Positions 20,443 through 33,048 of a stretch of 64,000 bases of DNA are shown here, in pieces. The position numbers and the translations under genes were made by a program. Numbering within the stretch: position 1 is the stretch's first letter; each line of letters starts with the position of its first letter. This DNA is from Monoplex corrugatus (taxonomy: Eukaryota; Mollusca; Gastropoda; Littorinimorpha; Ranellidae): assembly GCA_030674185.1 (NCBI GenBank), contig JAPXFY010000022.1:40668085-40732084 (forward strand), read 5' to 3'. The notes below the pieces were generated by a model. The model was not told the DNA's origin. It saw only the letters and a list, made by a program, of their open reading frames with translations, and did no database searches.

Positions 20443-20765
20443 ACACACAACACACACATCTGTCCACATGATTATGACAATATTCACAATCTGCGGTGAC
20501 TTTCACTTTGGTCAATTTATGATATGAATGTAAAAATAAGGCGTACAATATATAATGACTTAGAATATTACACAGCACAAAACACGCACACACACAGACA
20601 CACACTGGGAGAACCATCAAGACTAGGAGGGGTCCAGGAGGTCCTGGGCGTGCTGAAGCCTTTTGCTCCGTCGGGACCACGAGGTGAGCGTATGACTTGT
20701 ATTGCTGTCCCTATCTTCTTCACACACTTCACTTTGTCGGCCAAACGACGTGTCTGGAACAACAA
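20206..20765. other. Spacer with (AC)n tract, no gene recognised
   Basis: Contains an interrupted (AC)n run at 20375-20457. It is flanked by an imperfect direct repeat: GACAATATTCACAATCTGCG resembles AACAATGTTCACAATCTCTG at about 20345. The stretch 20600-20765 is unique, and I could not assign its short open frames. Confidence 0.5.
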
Positions 20766-20958
20766 TTAACTCTTTGACTCCCGCACCCTATCTACCAACT
20801 GCAAAAACGTAAACCCTCAACTCCCTTACCCTATCCTCCAGCTTACTGCAGGAAGCTGATGGGTAGGGTGAGGAAGTCAAAGGGTTACAATTTTGATTCG
20901 CTAGCATGGTTCACTATGAAGGAAGCTGGTGGACAAGGTGCGGGAGTCAAAAGGTTAA
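20766..20958. mobile_element. PAL copy, complete palindrome
   Basis: A 193-bp element bounded by TTAA (20766-20769 and 20955-20958). The left arm begins TTAACTCTTTGACTCCCGCA. The centre CAGCTTACTGCAGGAAGCTG is a near-perfect hairpin. The right arm has GGTGGACAAGGTGCGGGAGT and AAAAGGTTAA. Confidence 0.75.
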
Positions 20959-21016
20959 ACAGGCGTGAAGACATGGTGTTAAAGACGGTTACATGTAGTG
21001 AAACTAATGCATCTCT

Positions 21017-21069
<53 letters not shown>

Positions 21070-21154
21070 CCTCTCTCTCCTTGTTAGTTTGTGCGTGTGC
21101 GCGCTCTCTCTCTCTGTGCGCGCTCTCTCTCTCTCTGTGTTGTGTGTGTGTGTG

Positions 21155-21194
<40 letters not shown>

Positions 21195-21395
21195 CTCCCT
21201 TTCTCTCTCTACCCTTGTCAAAAAACAAAAAAACAAAGCAATAAAAACACACACAAATAAAATAAAAACGTAACGTAGATCAGTGGTTTTACCACTTGCA
21301 GCAAGTAGTGGAAAAAAGGGAAGGGAAGAAACTGTGGATGGTGGTACCACCGACCGTAACGAGTAAACAAACCACTCTAAAGGAAGATAAACTTG
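20959..21395. repeat. (CT)n tract and leader into the satellite
   Basis: (CT)n at 21010-21190 with TGTGCG interruptions, then about 200 bp of unique A-rich sequence before the first satellite unit. No gene was seen. Confidence 0.7.
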
Positions 21396-24300
21396 CACTT
21401 AGTGTTTACACCATTTTACCCGTGTTTTGTACACATATTTTTACACCATTTTACCTGTGGTTTGTACACATAGTTTTTACACCATTTTACCGTGTTTGTA
21501 CACATAGTTTTTACACCATTTACCCGGTTTTTGTACCAAAGTTTTACACCATTTGCCCGTGTTTTGTACACATAGTTTGTATATCATTTTACCCGTGTTT
21601 TGTACCGAGAGTTTTTACACTATTTTACCCGTGTTTTGTACACATATTTTTTACACCATTCTACCCGTGTTTTGTACACATAGTGTTTACACCATTGTGC
21701 CCGTGTTTTGTACACGTAGTTTTTACACCATTTTACCTGTGTTTTGTACACGTAGTTTTTACACCATTTTACCTGTGTTTTGTACACATAGTTTTTACAC
21801 CATTTTACCTGTGTTTTGTACACATAGTTTTTTACACCGTTTTACCTGTGTTTTGTACACACAGTTTTTACACCATTTTACCTGTGTTTTGTACACATAG
21901 TTTTTACACCGTTTTACCTGTGTTTTGTACACAGTTTTTACACCATTTTACCTGTGTTTTGTACACAGTTTTTACACCATTTTACCCGTGTTTTGTACAG
22001 ATAGTTTTCACACCATTTTACCTGTGTTTTGTACCTATGAATTTTACACCATTTTACCCGTGTCTTGTACACAGTTTTTACACCATTTTACCCGTGTCTT
22101 GTACACATAGTGTTTACACCATTTTACCCGTGTCTTGTACACAGTTTTTACACCATTTTACCCGTGTCTTGTACACAGTTTTTACACCATTTTACCGTGT
22201 CTTGTACACATAGTGTTTACACCATTTTACCCGTGTCTTGTACACAGTTTTTACACCATTTTACCCGTGTCTTGTACACAATTTTTACACCATTTTACCC
22301 GTGTCTTGTACACAGTTTTTACACCATTTTACCTGTGTTTTGTACCCATGAATTTTACACCATTTTACCCGTGTCTTGTACACAGTTTTTACACCATTCT
22401 ACCCGTCTTTTGTACACATAGTGTTTACACTGTTCTACCCGTGTTTTGTACACGTAGTTTGTATATCATTTTACCCGTGTTTTGTACCGAGAGTTTTTTA
22501 TACTATTTTACCCGTGTTTTGTACACATATTTTTACACCATTCTACCCGTGTTTTGTACACATAGCTTTTACACCATTTTACCCGTTTTTTATACACACA
22601 GCTTTTACACTATTTTACCCGTATTTTGTACACAGTTTTTACACCATTCTACCCGTGTTTTGTACACACAGTTTTTTACACCATTTTACCCGTGTTTTGT
22701 ACACAGTTTTTTACACCATTTACCTGTGTTTTTTTACAGTTTTTACACCATTTTACCTGTGTTTTGTACACACAGTTTTTACATCATTTTACCCGTGTTT
22801 TGTACACAGTTTTTACACCATTTTACCTGTGTTATGTACACAGTTTTTACACCGTTTTATCCGTGTTTTGTAAACATAGTTTTTACATCATTTTACCAGT
22901 CTTTTGTACACATAGTTTTTTACATTATTTTACCCGTGTTTTGTACACAGTTTTTACACCATTTTACCTGTGTTTTGTACACAGTTTTTACATCATTTTA
23001 CCTGAGTTTTGTACACAGTTTTTACATCATTTTACCCGTGTTTTGTACACAAGTTTTTACACTATTTTACCCGTGTATTGCACACATAGTTTTTAGATCA
23101 TTTTACATGTGTTTTGTACACAGTTTTTACACCATTTTACCTGTGTTTTGTACACATAGTTTTTACACCATTCTACCGGAATTTTGTACACACAGTTTTT
23201 ACACCATTTTACCGGAGTTTTGTACACATAGTTTTTACATCATTTTACCTGTGTTTTGTACACATAGTTTTTACACCATTCTACCGGAGTTTTGTACACA
23301 TAGTTTTTACACCATTCTACCGGAGTTTTGTACACATATGTTTTTACATCATTTTACCTGTGTTTTGTACACATAGTTTTTACATCATTTTACCTGTGTT
23401 TTGTACACAGTTTTTTACATCATTTTACCCGTGATTGTACACAGTTTTTACACCATTTTACCTGTGTTTTGTACACGTAGTTTTTACACCATTTTACCCG
23501 TGTTTTGTACACAGTTTTTACACCATTTTACCCGTGTTTTCTACACATAGTTTTTACATCATTTTACCTGTGTTTTGTACACAGTGTTTTACACCATGTT
23601 ACCTGTCTTTTGTACACAGTTTTTACACCATTTTACCCGTGTTTTGTACACAGTTTTTCACCGTTTTACCTGTGTTTTGTACACAGTTTTTACACCATTT
23701 TACCCGTGTTTTGTACACATAGTTTTTACATCATTTTACCTGTGATTTGTACACAGTTTTTTACACCATTTTTACCTGTGTTTTGTACACAGTTTTTACA
23801 CCATTTTACCCGTGCTTTGTAGACATAGTTTTTACACCATTTTACCTGTGTTTTGTACACATAGTTTTTACACCATTTTACCCGTGTTTTGTACACACAG
23901 TTTTTTACATCATTTTACCCGTGTTTTGTACACAGTTTTTATACCATTTTACTTGTGTGTTTTGTACACATAGTTTTTACACCATTCTACCCGGGTTTTG
24001 TACAGATAGATTTTTACACTAATTTACCCGTGTTCGTGTACACAGTTTTTACAACCATTTTACCGTGTTTTGTACAGATAGTTTTTACACCATTTTACCT
24101 GTGTTTTGTACCCATGAATTTTTCACCATTTTACCGTGTCTTGTACACAGTTTTTACACCATTTTACCCGTCTTTTGTACACATAGTGTTTACACCATTG
24201 TGCCCGTTTTTGTACACATAGTTTGTTAATCATTTTACCCGTGTTTTGTACAAGATGTTTTACACATATTTTTACACCATTTTACCCTGTGTTTTGTACA

Positions 24301-26910
24301 CATAGCTTTTACATCATTTTACCCGTGTTTTGTACACACAGCTTTTACACCATTTTACCCGTATTTTGTAAACAGTTTTTACACCATTCTACCCGTGTTT
24401 TGTACACATAGATTTTACACCATTTTACCTGTGTTTTGTACACAGTTTTTACACCATTTTACCTGTGTTTTGTACACAGTTTTTACATCATTTTACCCGT
24501 GTTTTGTACACAGTTTTTACATCATTTTACCCGTGTTTTGTACACAGATTTTACACCATTTTACCTTTGTTTTGTACACAGTTTTTACACCATTTTACCT
24601 GTGTTTTGTACACAGTTTTTACATCATTTTACCCGTGTTTTGTACACAGTTTTTACATCATTTTTCCCGTGTTTTGTACACACAGTTTTTACACCATTTT
24701 ACCCGTGTTTTGTACACACAGTCTTTACATCATTTTACCTGTGTTTGTACACAGTTTTTACACCATTTTACCTGTGTTTTGTACTCATAGATTTTACACC
24801 ATTTTACCCGTGTTTTGTACACACAGTTTTTACATCATTTTACCCGTGTTTGTACACAGTTTTTACACCATTTTTCCTGTGTTTTGTACACATAGTTTTT
24901 CCACCATTCTACTCGAGTTTTGTACACAGTTTTTTACACCAATTTACTTGTGTCTTGTACACAGTTTTTACACAATTTTTCCCGTGTTTTGTACACACAA
25001 TTTTTACACCATTTTACCCGTGTTTTGTACACAGGTTTTACACCATTTTACCTGTGTTTTGTACACAGTTTTTACACCAGTTTACCTGTGTTTTGTACAC
25101 ATAGTTTTTACACCATTTTACCAGTGTTTTGTACACAGCTTTTACACCATTTTACCCGTGTTTTGTACACATAGTTTTTACACCATTCTACCCTTGTTTT
25201 GTACTCATAGTTTTTACACCAGTTTACCTGTGTGTTGTACTCATAGTTTTTACACCATTCTACCCGTGTTTTGTACCCATAGTTTTTACACCATTCTACC
25301 CGCGTTTTGTAGACATATTTTCTACACCATTTTACCCGTGTTTTGTACACATAGTTTTTACACCATTTCCCCATGTTTTGTACACAGTTTTACACCAGTT
25401 TACCTGTGTTTTGTACACTGTTTTTACACCATTTTCCTGTGTTTTCTACACAGTTTTTACACCATTTTACCTGTGTTTTGTACACATAGTTTTTACACCA
25501 TTTTACCCGTGTTTTGTACACAGTTTTTACACCATTTTACCTGTGTTTTGTACACATAGTTTTTACACCATTTTACCCGTGTTTTGTACACAGTTTTTAT
25601 ACCATTTTACCTGTGTTTTGTACACATAGTTTTTACACCATTCTACCCGGGTTTTGTACAGATAGATTTTTACACTAATTTACCCGTGTCGTGTACACAT
25701 TTTGTACATCATTTTACCCGTGTTTTGTACAGATAGTTTTCACATCATTTTACCTGTGTTTTGTACCCATGAATTTTACACCATTTTACCCGTGTCTTAT
25801 ACACAGTTTTACACCATTTTACCCGTCTTTTGTACACATAGTGTTTACACCATTGTGCCCGTGTTTTGCACACATAGTTTGTATATCATTTTACACGTGT
25901 TTTGTACCGAGAGTTTTTATACTATTTTACCCGTGTTTTGTACACATATTTTTTACACCATTCTACCCGTGTATTGTACACATAGCTTTTACACCATTTT
26001 ACCCGTATTTTGTACACACAGCTTTTACACCATTTTACCCGTGTTTTGTACACATAGTTTTTACACCATTTTACCTGTGTTTTGTACACATAGGTTTTAC
26101 ACCATTTTACCCGTGTTTTGTACACAGTTTTTACACCATTCTACCCGTGTTTTGTACACACAGTTTTTACACCATTTTACCCGTGTTTTGTACACAGTTT
26201 TTACACCATTTTACCTGTGTTTTGTACACACAGCTTTTACATCATTTTACCAGTGTTTTGTACACAGTTTTTACACCATTCTACCCGTGTTTTGTACACA
26301 TAGTTTTTACACCATTCTACCCGTATTTTGTACACAGTTTTTTACACCATTCTACCCGTGTTTTGTACACACAGTTTTTACACCATCTTACCCGTGTTTT
26401 GTACACACAGCTTTTACACCATTTTACCCGTATTTTGTACACAGGTTTTACACCATTTTACCTGTGTTTTGTACACAGTTTTTACACCATTTTACCCGTG
26501 ATTTGTACACATAGTTTTTACATCATTTTACCTGTGTTTTGTACACAGTTTTTACATCATTTTACCCGTGTTTTGTACACACAGTTTTTACATCATTTTA
26601 CCCGTGTTTGTACACAGTTTTTACATTTTTTTACCTGTGTTTTGTACACATAATTTTTACACCATTTTACCTGTGTTTGTACACAGTTTTTACATCCTTT
26701 ACCTGTGTATTGTACACACAGTTTTTACACCATTTTACCTGTGTTTTGTACACACAGTTTTTACACCATTCTACCCGAGTTTTGTACACAGTTTTTACAC
26801 CATTTTACCCGTGTTTTGTACACATTTTTTACACCATTTTAACCGTGTTTTGTACACAGTTTTTACACCATTTTACCTGTGTTTTGTACACACAGTTTTT
26901 ACACCATTCT
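21396..26910. repeat. 34/36-bp satellite, left part (array 5)
   Basis: About 155 copies of ACACCATTTTACCCGTGTTT, TGTACACATAGTTTTT (36 bp), or a 34-bp form lacking two bases of ACATAG. Frequent variants are TACCTG, ATTCTACC and GTCTTGTACACAG. Rare marker units (CATGAATTTT, GTTTGTATATCATT, ACCGAGAG) recur in the same order and reveal a higher-order repeat. Open frames of Phe/Cys/Tyr/His arise because most units lack stops in one or two frames. Confidence 0.95.
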
Positions 26911-26922
26911 ACCCGAGTTTTG
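26911..26922. repeat. Target-site duplication, left
   Basis: ACCCGAGTTTTG, identical to 29211-29222. The sequence is part of a satellite unit, so the LINE interrupted one unit. Confidence 0.85.
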
Positions 26923-27549
26923 ATTATATTATCATTGACAGATCCTGGAAATCAACTGTCCTCAATGCAAAAACAAAGCCTGGAACAGACTGCGACACGG
27001 ATCACATTCTTGTGGACAACCAAATTAAGAATGAAAATATTGAAGAAGCCTAAAACCAAATCGACGCCAAAGTTCGACATATCAAAATTAGAAAACCCTG
27101 AGCTGGCGTTAGAATTTAGTATAGAAACAAGTAATCGTTTCTTAAAGTTACTTGAAGTTTGGGATGAAAATGACTCATATCCTGATGAAATCTGGACAGA
27201 CATAAAAAACACACTGACCAAAATCTCTGAAGAAAAACTAGGAAAAGAAGAGAAAAGGAAAAAAGCTAAGCCCTACATAAGTCAGGAAGTGATAGATCTG
27301 GCAGAAAAGAAAAGTCAAGCTCGAAAGCAGGGAGAGCGGGAAAAATACTCAGCACTGAAAAGGGAAATAAAAAGTAAAGTCAGAAGAGACAAAGCAAATT
27401 GGCTGGCACAAGAATGCAGTAAAATCAATGAACACAACGAAAACAGGAAGTCGAGGGAGCTCTTCAAACAAATAAAAAAAGTGAAAAAAAACAAATTTCA
27501 AAGCAACAAACCAATGCATCAACAACAAGGATGGTCACACTCTGACTGA
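26923..27549 (+). pseudogene. RTE-a endonuclease tail and endonuclease-RT linker, frameshifted
   Basis: The first frame (26923-27052) reads DYIIIDRSWKSTVLNAKTKP and then TDCDTDHILV. This is the end of an AP-endonuclease domain, where TDH occupies the place of the usual catalytic SDH. It stops at a TAA near 27052. The ORF resumes in another frame around 27030 with KPKTKSTPKFDISKLENPEL and a lysine/glutamate-rich linker containing KAKPYISQEVIDLAEKKSQA. This frame ends at TGA 27547-27549, and the continuation (KDGHTLTEPDDVLDRWNEYG) lies in a third frame. One frameshift is therefore near 27030 and a second near 27520. The N-terminal endonuclease, including its other catalytic residues, is missing. 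Confidence 0.8.
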
Positions 27550-27562
27550 ACCAGATGATGTC

Positions 27563-29200
27563 TTGGATAGGTGGAACGAATATGGCACATCACTTTTTGG
27601 CAAACCTGACAGCCATGAAAATAATTTAGAGCCAAATTTGGAATTGACCCCTGGAGATACGGAACCTGAACCTCAGCTCAGCGAAGTTGAATCTGCCATT
27701 AAAGATCTAAAATGCAGAAAGTCTCCTGGTCTTGACAATATTCCTGGAGAGTTGTTGAAACACTCAGGTGATGGTGGACTCAAAGTAATGCATCACTTAT
27801 GCTGCAAGATATGGAAGACTTGTCAGTGGCCTACAGACTGGAAGCTCCAAGAATTTGTCATGTTACATAAGAGTGGAAATGTCAAAGACTGCAACAATTA
27901 TAGAACAATTGCACTGATCAGTCATGCCAGTAAAATACTGCTGATAATAATTTTAAACAGGTTAAAGCCAAAAGTAGAGGAAGAGCTATCCGACTGTCAG
28001 GCAGGCTATAGGAAAAACAGGGGAACAATAGATATGCTGTTTGTACTCCAGATATTGATAGAAAAGATTAGAAACACAGACCAAGAGATGTTCATCGTTT
28101 TCATTGACTACAGCAAAGCGTTTGATAGCGTGATTCACCAAAGTCTTTTCCACTTCATGATCAAAATGGGTTTTCCAAGACATCTGGTTTCCCTCATAGC
28201 TTCATTATATAATGATCAAAAAGCAACAATCAGATGGAATAATCAAAACTGCAAATTTTTTAACATCACTAAAGGGGTAAGGCAAGGTTGCATCCTGTCT
28301 CCACATCTCTTCAGCATATACACTGAACATATCATGAGAGAAGCAGACATAGAAGACATGGGAGTAAATATTGGTGGTAGAAACCTGTCAAATTTACGCT
28401 ACGCAGATGACACAGGATTACTGGCAGACAACATTACAAGCTCTAGGAGGATCCTGTACAGGGTAGACCAGGTTGGAAAGGCAGCTGGGCTGGACTTAAA
28501 TTCAAAGAAGACAAAGGTTATGCATGTTGCAGGCAAATATAACACTAGACAGGACCAGATCATGCTAAACCAAGTCCCTCTAGAAAATGTCAAGGACTTT
28601 AGATATTTAGGTTCAGTCAAGACACACGATGGAACATGCTCAAAAGACATAAAGATGAGAATTGGAATGGCCAAGAACAGTATGGTTCAATTGAACAATA
28701 TTTGGAAAGACCACAGCATAACAGCAGACCTTAAGATAAAACTCTTAAAATGTCTTGTCTGGCCAGTGATGTTATACGGCTGCGAGGCATGGACAATGAA
28801 GAAAGAGGATGAAAGACGAGTGGAAGCAGCAGAGCTGTGGTTTTACCGAAGACTGCTGAGGGTCAAATGGACGGATAGGCGCTCAAATGAAAGCATACTG
28901 AATGAGTTGGGTACTACACGCAAGCTTCTAGTACTCATACAACGGAGGAAACTGAAATATGTTGGACACGCAATCCGTAATGAGAGAACAGACTTGATGT
29001 CCACTGTCCTCCAAGGTAAAGTGGAAGGAAAGAGAAACAGAGGACGGCCACCTGCATCACTTGCTAGAAACATCACAAACATCAGTGGCAAGAAACTCCA
29101 AGAGGTGGTCAGACTTAGCCAAGATCGAGAGTGCTGGAGGCAACTTGTGAGGACATCATGTGCAGCGGCCAACACTGTTCCCGGTGACGCCGACAGGTGA
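27563..29200 (+). CDS. Reverse transcriptase domain of RTE-a LINE
   Basis: Open frame of 545 codons. No ATG starts it: the first codon used is TTG, and homology continues upstream, so it is the intact 3' part of a longer ORF. RT motifs appear in order: KCRKSPGLDNIPGELLKH (about residue 50), YRTIALIS, the catalytic motif A FIDYSKAFDSV (about 180), motif B GVRQGCILSPHLFSIY (about 238) and motif C LRYADDTGLLA with YADD near residue 280. The tail has YGCEAWTMKKEDERRVEAAE and LLRVKWTDRRSNESIL, then EGKRNRGRPP, which are typical of RTE-type ORFs. The enzyme copies element RNA into DNA at the nicked target. All three catalytic aspartates are present, but without a continuous ORF or endonuclease this copy cannot move itself. 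It ends at TGA 29198-29200. Confidence 0.85.
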   Translation: MDRWNEYGTSLFGKPDSHENNLEPNLELTPGDTEPEPQLSEVESAIKDLKCRKSPGLDNIPGELLKHSGDGGLKVMHHLCCKIWKTCQWPTDWKLQEFVMLHKSGNVKDCNNYRTIALISHASKILLIIILNRLKPKVEEELSDCQAGYRKNRGTIDMLFVLQILIEKIRNTDQEMFIVFIDYSKAFDSVIHQSLFHFMIKMGFPRHLVSLIASLYNDQKATIRWNNQNCKFFNITKGVRQGCILSPHLFSIYTEHIMREADIEDMGVNIGGRNLSNLRYADDTGLLADNITSSRRILYRVDQVGKAAGLDLNSKKTKVMHVAGKYNTRQDQIMLNQVPLENVKDFRYLGSVKTHDGTCSKDIKMRIGMAKNSMVQLNNIWKDHSITADLKIKLLKCLVWPVMLYGCEAWTMKKEDERRVEAAELWFYRRLLRVKWTDRRSNESILNELGTTRKLLVLIQRRKLKYVGHAIRNERTDLMSTVLQGKVEGKRNRGRPPASLARNITNISGKKLQEVVRLSQDRECWRQLVRTSCAAANTVPGDADR

Positions 29201-29210
29201 GACAGGTGAG

Positions 29211-29222
29211 ACCCGAGTTTTG
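29211..29222. repeat. Target-site duplication, right
   Basis: ACCCGAGTTTTG. The interrupted satellite unit resumes here and continues TACACAGTTTTTACACC. Confidence 0.85.
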
Positions 29223-31065
29223 TACACAGTTTTTACACCTTTTTACCCGTGTTTTATAGACTTAGTTTTCACACCATTTTACCTGTGTTTTGTACCCATG
29301 AATTTTACACTATTTTACCCGTGTCTTGTACACAGTTTTTACACCATTTTACCCGTCTTTTGTACACATAGTGTTTACACCATTTTTCCCGTGTTTTTTG
29401 TACACACAATTTTTACACCATTTTACCCGTGTTTTGTACACAGGTTTTACACCATTTTACCCGTGTTTTGTACACATAGTTTTTACACCATTCTACCCTT
29501 GTTTTGTACTCATAGTTTTTACACCATTTTACCTGTGTTTTGTACTCATAGTTTTTACATCATTCTACCCGTGTTTTGTACCCATAGTTTTTACACTATT
29601 TACCTGTGTTTTTTACTCATAGTTTTTACACCATTTACCTGTGTTTTTTACTCATAGTTTTTACACCATTTACCTGTGTTTTATACCCATAGTTTTTTAC
29701 ACCATTTACCTGTGTTTTTTACTCATAGTTTTTACACCATTCTACCCGCGTTTTGTAGACATAGTTTTTACACCATTTTACCTGTGTTTTGTAAACATAG
29801 TTTTTACATCATTTTACCCGTGTTTTGTACTCATAGTTTTTACACCATTCTACCCGTGTTTTGTACTCATAGTTTTTACATCATTCTACCTGTGTTTTGT
29901 AAACATATTTTCTACACCATTTTACCCGTGTTTTGTACACATAGTTTTTACACCATTTTTACCTGTGTTTTGTACAGATAGTTTTTACACCATTTCCCCA
30001 TGTTTTGTACACAGTTTTTTACACCATTTTACCCGTGTTTTGTACACAGTTTTTACACCATTTTACCTGTGTTTTGTACACAGTTTTTACACCATTTTAC
30101 CCGTGTTTTGTACACAGTTTTTACACCATTTTCCCGTGTTTTGTACACAGTTTTTACACCATTTTACCTGTGTTTTGTACACATAGTTTTTTCACCATTT
30201 TACCTGTGTTTTGTACACAGTTTTTACACCATTTTACCCGTGTTTTGTACACATAGTTTTTACACCATTCTACCCGTGTTTTGTACTCATAGTTTTTACA
30301 CCATTTTATCTGTTTTGTACTCACAGTTTTTACACCATTCTACCCGTGTTTTGTACCCATAGTTTTTACACCATTTTACATGTGTTTTGTACTCATAGTT
30401 TTTACATCATTTTACCCGTGTTTTGTACTCATAGTTTTTGCATCATTTTACCCGTGTTTTGTACACATAGTTTTTACACCATTTTACCCGTGTTTTGTTC
30501 TCATAGTTTTTACATCATTCTACCTGTGTTTTGTACTCATAGTTTTTACATCATTCTACCTGTGTTTTGTAAACATATTTTCTACACCATTTTACCCGTG
30601 TTTTGTACTCATAGTTTTTACACCATTTTACCAGTGTTTTGTACACAGTTTTTACACCATTTTACCCGTGTTTTGTACTCATAATTTTTACATCATTCTA
30701 CCTGTGTTTTGTAAACATATTTTCTACACCATTTTACCTGTGTTTTGTACACATAGTTTTTACACCATTTTACTTGTGTTTTTTACACATAGTGTTTACA
30801 CCATTTTACCCGTGTTTTGTACACATAGGTTTTACACCATTTTAACCGTGTTTTGTACACATAGTTTTTTACGCCATTTTACCCGTGTTTTGGACACATA
30901 GTTTTTACACCATTTTACCTGTGTTTTATACACATAGTTTTTACATCATTTTACCTGTGTTTTGTACATACACATAGTTTTTACAGCATTTTACCCGTAT
31001 TTTATACGCATAGTTTTTACACCATTTTGCCCGTTTTGTGTACACAGTTTTCAGATAATTTTACG
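29223..31065. repeat. 34/36-bp satellite, right part (array 5)
   Basis: About 50 more copies of the same unit. This part is enriched in TACTCATAG and AAACATATTTTC variants that are rarer on the left. The last units (30960-31065) degenerate into unique sequence. Confidence 0.95.
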
Positions 31066-32856
31066 CGTGTACTAGGAAACTGAGGCACTCACATGTCTTC
31101 TGCTAATATGTTTCCAAGCTCTTGAATTCATAAGGTTTGGTTTAACAGATAAATTCTTAGGATATGGACGATCATTTTTCTGTTGTTGCATGCGTGATTT
31201 ATAGATAACAAAAATTTAAAAAATGACATAATAGTAATAATAATAACAATAATAAGTACAAAAGGGTCACATGCTAATGCAGTCCCTACTTCTGCCTCTT
31301 TTTGTTTTTGAAGCAGGTGTTGTAAGGCACTCGTCACAAGGTGCAGCACTTGAGGACCTAAGAGTGCATCTGTCAAAGGATTTTTCAGTTCACATTATAT
31401 GACACATAATGAAACACTACTAGAAGTATGGCAGGTAACTGAACAAATGATGACATTTTATTATGAAAAAGAGGTACGTAACATGCTTCTTGGCTTCATT
31501 ATCTCTTGTATTTATCTAATAATCTCTTCTATTATTAAATAATCTGATCAGTTATTAACTATTTAAAATAATTAAACTAATAAGTATAAAGTACACAAAC
31601 TTGATTTTCATTTCTTTGAACTCTAAATCTGACTGTTTGCATTATAAAGATAGTGCTGTCATTGATACATGCATAATTCATGTGTGGCATACACTTTCCT
31701 TGGTTGAGGGCTGGATGTTAAAAAAAATCTGTATTTCTGTTTTCTTTCCTCTTTGTGGCCTACTGGTTGAAACAATGCCTAGCACGATAAAAACAATCTG
31801 AATTAATATCACAGATTAAACATTGAGATTTTTTCCCCTCCCCTCCCCTCCCCTTAATTTCAGGTAGTGGTCTATATGCCAGTATTCCAGGTGAGGCGAT
31901 AAACTACAGTCACTATTCAACATGCACTCAGCACATATTAAGGATCCCATAGCAAAAATGAAAAATGAAAAAAAAAGTTGAGCCCAGCAAAATTCTGTTG
32001 CAAAATCCATTTTTAGATGTTAAACACATAGAGAAAAAATGGTGGTCAATCAATATCACGATTTGCAACCTAAATATCACATGATAAATCTATTATGACA
32101 ACGAAATAAAAGAAAGGAAGGAGACAGAGACAGACAGACAGATAGACAGACAGAGACAGAGACAGAGACAGAAAGACAGAGAGAAATTATTGCCACAAAA
32201 ATTTGTTTCCATTCTATCAAATGTATAAAAATGCCATTAGAACTGAAATTTGTGCAAAATGGAGTATGGAAAAAAATACAGAGAACAACAAGAGTTGTCT
32301 GATTACGTACTTTACGCAAAGTACTCTTTACATAATAAAATACATTGTACTCTTCTTCTATCACTGGATTCCAGGTGACTGATGACACACAGTAAAAAGA
32401 AATGAGTACATCTGTTGTCCAATTCAAATGCCACAGCAAGCTAGCTCTTTTGTAATATGCGGTTAATGTCTTGCTCTAAAAAAATAATAAAAAAAGCTGA
32501 CAGGGGTGATAGATCTGAAACAAGAACAGCTAGCAGACATGCCCAATGAATAAGTATTAGTCTAAAAAGAAAGAAAAGAAAAATATGTGTCCAACTGTTA
32601 AATAAATCATCTTCTTTTCAGGAACAAAGACCTCATAATGGCTTTATGTAAAGAGATGTGTAGTTACACTGGTGACCATTGTCAAAACAATTCTTTAAGC
32701 TGTCAAACATTTAATCAGTAAAAATAGCACCTCTGTAGAAAACAAAAAAGTGAATTACTATTATACAAGAAACAAGTAGTTTTTATGTGATTTAAAAATT
32801 ACATTTGAACAATAGAATATTGAATACAGAATTGCAAGAAAACTACATTATCAGAA
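31066..32856. other. AT-rich unique region, no gene recognised
   Basis: AT-rich sequence with small simple repeats: (CCCCT)n at about 31838-31854 and (GACA)n at about 32118-32182. All open frames are short and none resembles a known family. No splice-supported exon was evident. Confidence 0.5.
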
Positions 32857-33048
32857 CAAAGCTAAGTTTGTTGTGACTTTTAATCAATGCTGAATGACCC
32901 TTATAAATATGATGCTTCATACTGAAAAGACATGCAATAGTTTTCAAAATAACAAGGCTCAGTTTGTTATGATTTTTAATCAATGCTAATTGACCATTAT
33001 AAATCTGATGCTTCAATATGAAAAGACATATAATAGTTTTCAAAATAA
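32857..33048. repeat. 96-bp tandem duplication
   Basis: Two adjacent 96-bp copies (32857-32952 and 32953-33048). Both contain AGTTTGTT(G/A)TGA, TTTTAATCAATGCT and AATAGTTTTCAAAATAA at the same offset. Divergence is about 10-15 percent by eye. Confidence 0.85.

Larger units (their letters stand above)
26923..29210 (+). mobile_element. RTE-type LINE (RTE-a), 5'-truncated
   Basis: A 2288-bp non-LTR retrotransposon inserted in the 34/36-bp satellite with a 12-bp target duplication, ACCCGAGTTTTG. It begins in the C-terminal part of the apurinic endonuclease domain, continues through the full reverse transcriptase, and ends 10 bp after the stop. The 3' end is only a short tandem tail (GACAGGTGA twice). 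Short tandem 3' ends, single-ORF layout and RT sequence resemble the RTE clade, including the BovB type. Two frameshifts make it defective. It differs in sequence and tail from the RTE-b fragments elsewhere in the window. Confidence 0.9.

Noticed and set aside
21296..26900. Long Phe/Cys/Tyr/His frames in the 34/36-bp satellite
   Set aside because: By-products of stop-poor repeat units. Indels between units shift frame repeatedly without any selection visible.
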